Below, one piece after another: positions 5,640-8,081 of a stretch of 8,081 nucleotides of DNA. A model generated the notes under the pieces. It made no database searches. It had not been told where the DNA came from and worked only from the letters and a program-made list of their open reading frames with translations. Every line of letters starts with the position of its first letter. The stretch's first letter is position 1. Origin of the DNA: Candidatus Anoxychlamydiales bacterium (GTDB lineage: Bacteria; Chlamydiota; Chlamydiia; Chlamydiales; SM23-39); NCBI GenBank assembly GCA_011064865.1, contig JAAKFX010000071.1, positions 1-8,081 of the forward strand, read 5' to 3'. The translations under genes were made by a program, and so were the position numbers.

Positions 5640-5794
5640 TTTTTAATCTTATTTATAACTTTTTGCTTGCTTTTTCATACTTTCAATTTTACACTAAAAT
5701 TTGAGACAACTAAATAATCTAGAAAAGTGTTTTACTTAAAAAGATATTTTCTACTAAACTTTTATCTTTCTTTCAAAAAAAAATATTTTTTCTT

Positions 5795-5801
5795 AAAAGG
5801 A
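5795..5801 (+). promoter_or_regulatory. Strong Shine-Dalgarno AAAAGGA for the coiled-coil gene
   Basis: AAAAGGA ends 7 nt before ATG 5809, fixing that start. The 169-bp gap before it holds A/T runs (including the palindrome AAAAAATATTTTTT at 5778-5791) but no clean sigma-70 promoter that I can defend. Confidence 0.6.
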
Positions 5802-5808
5802 TTGTGTT

Positions 5809-7353
5809 ATGAATGAAAAGTCTTCTATAGGAAAAACTTCAATTCAAAATGATGAGTTTATTCAAAAACTAGAAAATATTACATCAAATGAGGAGAAAAT
5901 TAAATTTTCTCTAGAAGAGATGAAAAAGACTCTAGCAACAGATACTAGACCTGATTTTAAAACTTTTTGGGAGATAAAAAACAGCTGTCTTTTGCTTTTT
6001 AAAACCCCAAGTAATTCAATTGTAAGATCTGAGTTTTGGAAGGAATATATCGACCTTTCAAATGAGGTAAAGAGATTAAAAAACATTTTGAATGAAAAGA
6101 GCTCTTTTGAAGTTGAGCAAATAGATTTAGCAATAAAATCTATAGAAGAAGATATGAAAAAATATGATGAGATTTTGCGAACTATCAAAGAGATTGAAAT
6201 ACATAATAAGTTAAAAGTTTTGCAAGATAAAAGAACTTTTTATATTGAGAAACAAAAAGAGCTATCTCTTTTGAATGCTTTTGCAGCTAAAATAAATTCT
6301 CTGAGAAAAGAGATAATTAAAACGAATATGAGAATAAGCTCAAAAAACAAATTTTTGAAAAGACTATCTGATATTGGCGATATTATTTTCCCTAAAAGAA
6401 AAACATTTGTAGATGAAATAAGCGAAGAGTTTTCGAAATCTATAAATAATTTTGTTAAAAATTTTGATGTTACAAGAGTCTCTTTTTTTATTTTAAAAGA
6501 AGATATAAAAAACATGCAGAATCTAGCAAAATTATTTACTTTAAATACAGATTCTTTCACTGAGTGTAGATTGCTTTTAAGTAAATGTTGGAATAGAGTG
6601 AAGCTTGCAGAAAAAAGCTATAAAAAAGAGAGACAACAATCGAAAGAGATTGTTGCAGAGATATCTAAAAAAATTAATAATTTAAAAAAGATGTGTGAGA
6701 CTGATATAGATGAAAAGTCTATTGATAAAGATGAAAAAGAGATATTTAAGGTTCTAAATAGCTCTAGTTTACTAAAAGAGGATCTTAAATTTTTAAAACA
6801 AAAAATCAAAGATGCTAAAGCTCCTATTTTACAAAAACAGCAAAAAGAAAAGAAGAATAAAAACCAAGATACTGTTGAAGATAGTAGAAAAGAAAAACTA
6901 GATAGTAGAAAAGAAAAGCTAGAGAGCATGAAAAAGCAAATTGCAGAGCTTTTACAAAACGCAGATCTTACAGCAGAAGAGTTAGAGCAAGAGAAGAATC
7001 AAATAGAAAAACAAATAGATATACTAAAACTTGCTAAATTTGAAAGATTAATGTTGGAAAAAGATTTTAGAGCGCTCTCACATCTAATTGAAGAGAAAAA
7101 AGAAAAAATAGCTCTTAGCGCGTCAGATGAGCTTATAACTATTCTAGCTGTTTTTGATCAAAAAAAGAAAAGAAGACAATCTTTAAAAAATCATATAGAT
7201 AATTTAAATAAGCAGCTTTCTTGCTCTGGATTAGATTTTGAAAAGGCAATGAATTATAGAGATTTGATTGATGCAGAAAAACAAAAGCTTAAATCTTTAG
7301 ATGAATCTATAGAACAACTAGAAAATAAAATAGCTGATCTAGAAAGTAATTAA
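5809..7353 (+). CDS. Long coiled-coil protein of unknown function with C-terminal UVR-like motif
   Basis: 514 residues, very rich in Lys, Glu and Leu, with no signal peptide or membrane span, so probably cytoplasmic or exported by a leaderless route. Residues 50-115 contain a segment with aromatic and Leu positions (F50, F53, W54, F64, F76-W77, then a Leu/Glu helix to about 115) that looks like a conserved helical domain I cannot name. Residues about 120-180 and 260-440 are predicted coiled coil, with a duplicated heptad at 358-371. At 475-497 the sequence LDFEKAxxYRDLI followed by a charged helix matches the pattern of the UVR helical hairpin (UvrB/UvrC, ClpC, McsA), and 415-435 (MLEKDFRALSHLIEEKKEKI) is a weaker similar stretch. 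There is no ATPase motif, so it is not an SMC protein. It is separated by 1 bp from the HAD gene, so they are probably one transcript. Function unknown. Confidence 0.75.
   Translation: MNEKSSIGKTSIQNDEFIQKLENITSNEEKIKFSLEEMKKTLATDTRPDFKTFWEIKNSCLLLFKTPSNSIVRSEFWKEYIDLSNEVKRLKNILNEKSSFEVEQIDLAIKSIEEDMKKYDEILRTIKEIEIHNKLKVLQDKRTFYIEKQKELSLLNAFAAKINSLRKEIIKTNMRISSKNKFLKRLSDIGDIIFPKRKTFVDEISEEFSKSINNFVKNFDVTRVSFFILKEDIKNMQNLAKLFTLNTDSFTECRLLLSKCWNRVKLAEKSYKKERQQSKEIVAEISKKINNLKKMCETDIDEKSIDKDEKEIFKVLNSSSLLKEDLKFLKQKIKDAKAPILQKQQKEKKNKNQDTVEDSRKEKLDSRKEKLESMKKQIAELLQNADLTAEELEQEKNQIEKQIDILKLAKFERLMLEKDFRALSHLIEEKKEKIALSASDELITILAVFDQKKKRRQSLKNHIDNLNKQLSCSGLDFEKAMNYRDLIDAEKQKLKSLDESIEQLENKIADLESN
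6880..6921 (+). repeat. 21-bp tandem direct repeat encoding a duplicated heptad (DSRKEKL)
   Basis: 6880-6900 and 6901-6921 differ at a single base (AAACTA versus AAGCTA near the end) and encode DSRKEKL twice, residues 358-371. Because the unit is exactly one heptad, the duplication lengthens the coiled coil without disturbing its register. Confidence 0.85.
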
Positions 7354-7354
7354 C

Positions 7355-7996
7355 GTGCATTTAAGTATATTTGATCTTGACAAAACACTTCTTAACACAA
7401 ACATAAGCTTTAAATTTTATAGCTATCTATATAAAAAAAATAATTTCTCAAAATTTTCTATTGTTAAGTTGCTTTATTATTTTATAAAATTTAAATTTTT
7501 TAATATGGAGATACAAAAACTACATAATGTAGTGTTTAAAAAGTTTTTAAAAAATCAGAATTTAGATATCTTTTTGAAAGATGTGGATATTTTTTTAGAT
7601 AAATACTTAGATAAAATCTTTTATATGCCATCTATTTTAAAACTTCAAAAAGCTATATTTAATAATCATAAAATAGCTATATTTTCATCATCGGTAATGT
7701 TTTTAGTAGAGCCGATTGCAAAGATGTTAAAAGTGGATGAGTATAGAGCGACTAAATACCTGTTTGATAAAGAAAATAGATTTGATAAAATAGATGTTAT
7801 AATGGATGGAAAACAAAAAGCAAAAGAGGCAAAAGCTTTGATAAAAAAATTAAAAATTACTAAAGAAAATGTGAGCGTTTATTCTGATAGTTTTGAGGAT
7901 ATAGATCTTTTTGAAGTTGCAAAAGAGAAAGTAGCAGTTCAGCCGAACAGAAGATTAAAACAAAAAGCAGAGCGCTATAGTTGGGAAATTATATGA
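7355..7996 (+). CDS. HAD-superfamily (IB-like) phosphatase, phosphoserine-phosphatase-like
   Basis: A 213-residue Mg-dependent hydrolase with all four HAD motifs. Motif I is FDLDKTLLNTN, with nucleophile Asp7 and acid/base Asp9. Motif II is the serine stretch at 111-113 (IFSSS). The motif III lysine is in DGKQK (Lys153 or Lys155). Motif IV is YSDSFEDIDLF, with Asp178 and Asp182. The helical cap between motifs I and II (about residues 15-100) and the ending 'VAVQPNRRLKQKAE..SWEII' match the HAD-IB/SerB-like group, where the last segment usually reads V-x-P-x-x-x-L. In motif I a Lys replaces the common Gly (DLDK versus DLDG), a tolerated variation. Substrate is unknown; a small phosphometabolite is likely. 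The GTG start follows the previous stop by one base, and the stop overlaps nadD (ATGA). Being next to nadD hints at a nucleotide or cofactor role, but that is inference. Confidence 0.88.
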   Translation: MHLSIFDLDKTLLNTNISFKFYSYLYKKNNFSKFSIVKLLYYFIKFKFFNMEIQKLHNVVFKKFLKNQNLDIFLKDVDIFLDKYLDKIFYMPSILKLQKAIFNNHKIAIFSSSVMFLVEPIAKMLKVDEYRATKYLFDKENRFDKIDVIMDGKQKAKEAKALIKKLKITKENVSVYSDSFEDIDLFEVAKEKVAVQPNRRLKQKAERYSWEII

Positions 7997-8081
7997 AAAA
8001 AAATATTGGTTTTTTTGGAGGCACTTTCGATCCTATACATATAGGTCATTTAAACTTAGCGATTGAGATTTTAGAAAAAAC
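7993..8081 (+). CDS. nadD: Nicotinate(-nicotinamide) mononucleotide adenylyltransferase, N-terminal part (cut by window edge)
   Basis: NadD joins nicotinate mononucleotide and ATP to make deamido-NAD in NAD synthesis. Only 29 complete codons are visible, but they carry the family signature IGFFGGTFDPIHIGHL (residues 5-20): the nucleotidyltransferase loop GGTFDP and the H-x-G-H motif (His15, His18) that binds ATP phosphates. The Gly-Gly-Thr-Phe form separates it from CoaD, which has PGSFDP. The ATG lies in ATGA overlapping the HAD stop, implying coupled translation. In many bacteria rsfS (ybeB) follows nadD, which would be the expected next gene beyond the edge. Having nadD suggests that this organism makes NAD from a precursor and does not depend only on import. 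Confidence 0.93.
   Translation, partial: MKKNIGFFGGTFDPIHIGHLNLAIEILEK

Noticed and set aside
5688..5760. Possible promoters ahead of the coiled-coil operon (TTTACA/TAAATA with 17 bp; TTTACT/TAAACT with 18 bp)
   Set aside because: Both match consensus poorly and the region is so AT-rich that such matches are expected by chance.
5778..5791. AAAAAATATTTTTT palindrome as a terminator
   Set aside because: Pure A/T stem with no GC, and it sits directly before a start codon with a good ribosome binding site.
5862..6929. Three minus-strand reading frames of 103-108 codons
   Set aside because: All are antisense to the Lys/Glu-rich coiled-coil gene, which naturally yields Phe/Ser/Leu-rich open frames on the other strand.
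5809..7353. SMC/Rad50-type ATPase identity for the coiled-coil protein
   Set aside because: There is no Walker A, Walker B or signature motif at either end.

Overview
This AT-rich window most likely comes from a member of the Chlamydiae, probably an environmental Parachlamydiales/Rhabdochlamydia-like lineage. The main argument is the overlapping pair of an RsbV-type STAS gene followed by miaA, an order I recall from chlamydial genomes (CT765-CT766 in Chlamydia trachomatis). A large ankyrin protein and a long coiled-coil protein fit an intracellular bacterium. The assignment is an inference from gene order and style; no rRNA or other phylogenetic marker is present.

Layout. All genes are on the + strand. 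Positions 1-162 hold the decayed right end of an IS200/IS605-family element: a frameshifted tnpB tail, then a terminal hairpin and a TCAA end. It abuts a gene for an outer-membrane two-partner-secretion (ShlB/FhaC-type) Omp85 transporter (195-1859), whose start codon is ambiguous. Next comes the overlapping pair rsbV-like (1963-2313) and miaA (2310-3335). An AT-rich intergenic stretch contains a good sigma-70-type promoter (TTGAAA, 17 bp, TATAAT) driving a 704-residue protein (3525-5639). In that protein two blocks of unusual ankyrin-like repeats flank a long 11-residue-periodic (hendecad) coiled coil. A tightly packed apparent operon ends the window: a 514-residue coiled-coil protein with a UVR-like C-terminal motif (5809-7353), a HAD-family phosphatase (7355-7996) and the start of nadD (7993 to the edge).

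Function. MiaA and NadD are housekeeping (tRNA modification, NAD synthesis), and the STAS protein belongs to a partner-switching sigma-regulation circuit whose kinase and phosphatase are not here. The accessory part is the IS remnant, the orphan secretion pore with no TpsA substrate in view, and the two repeat-rich proteins. The most unusual object is the ankyrin/hendecad protein: its coiled coil seems to have grown by recent in-frame tandem duplication (33-bp units, with one 66-bp unit present twice). No CRISPR array, tRNA or rRNA gene was seen. No gene-free stretch exceeds 300 bases.
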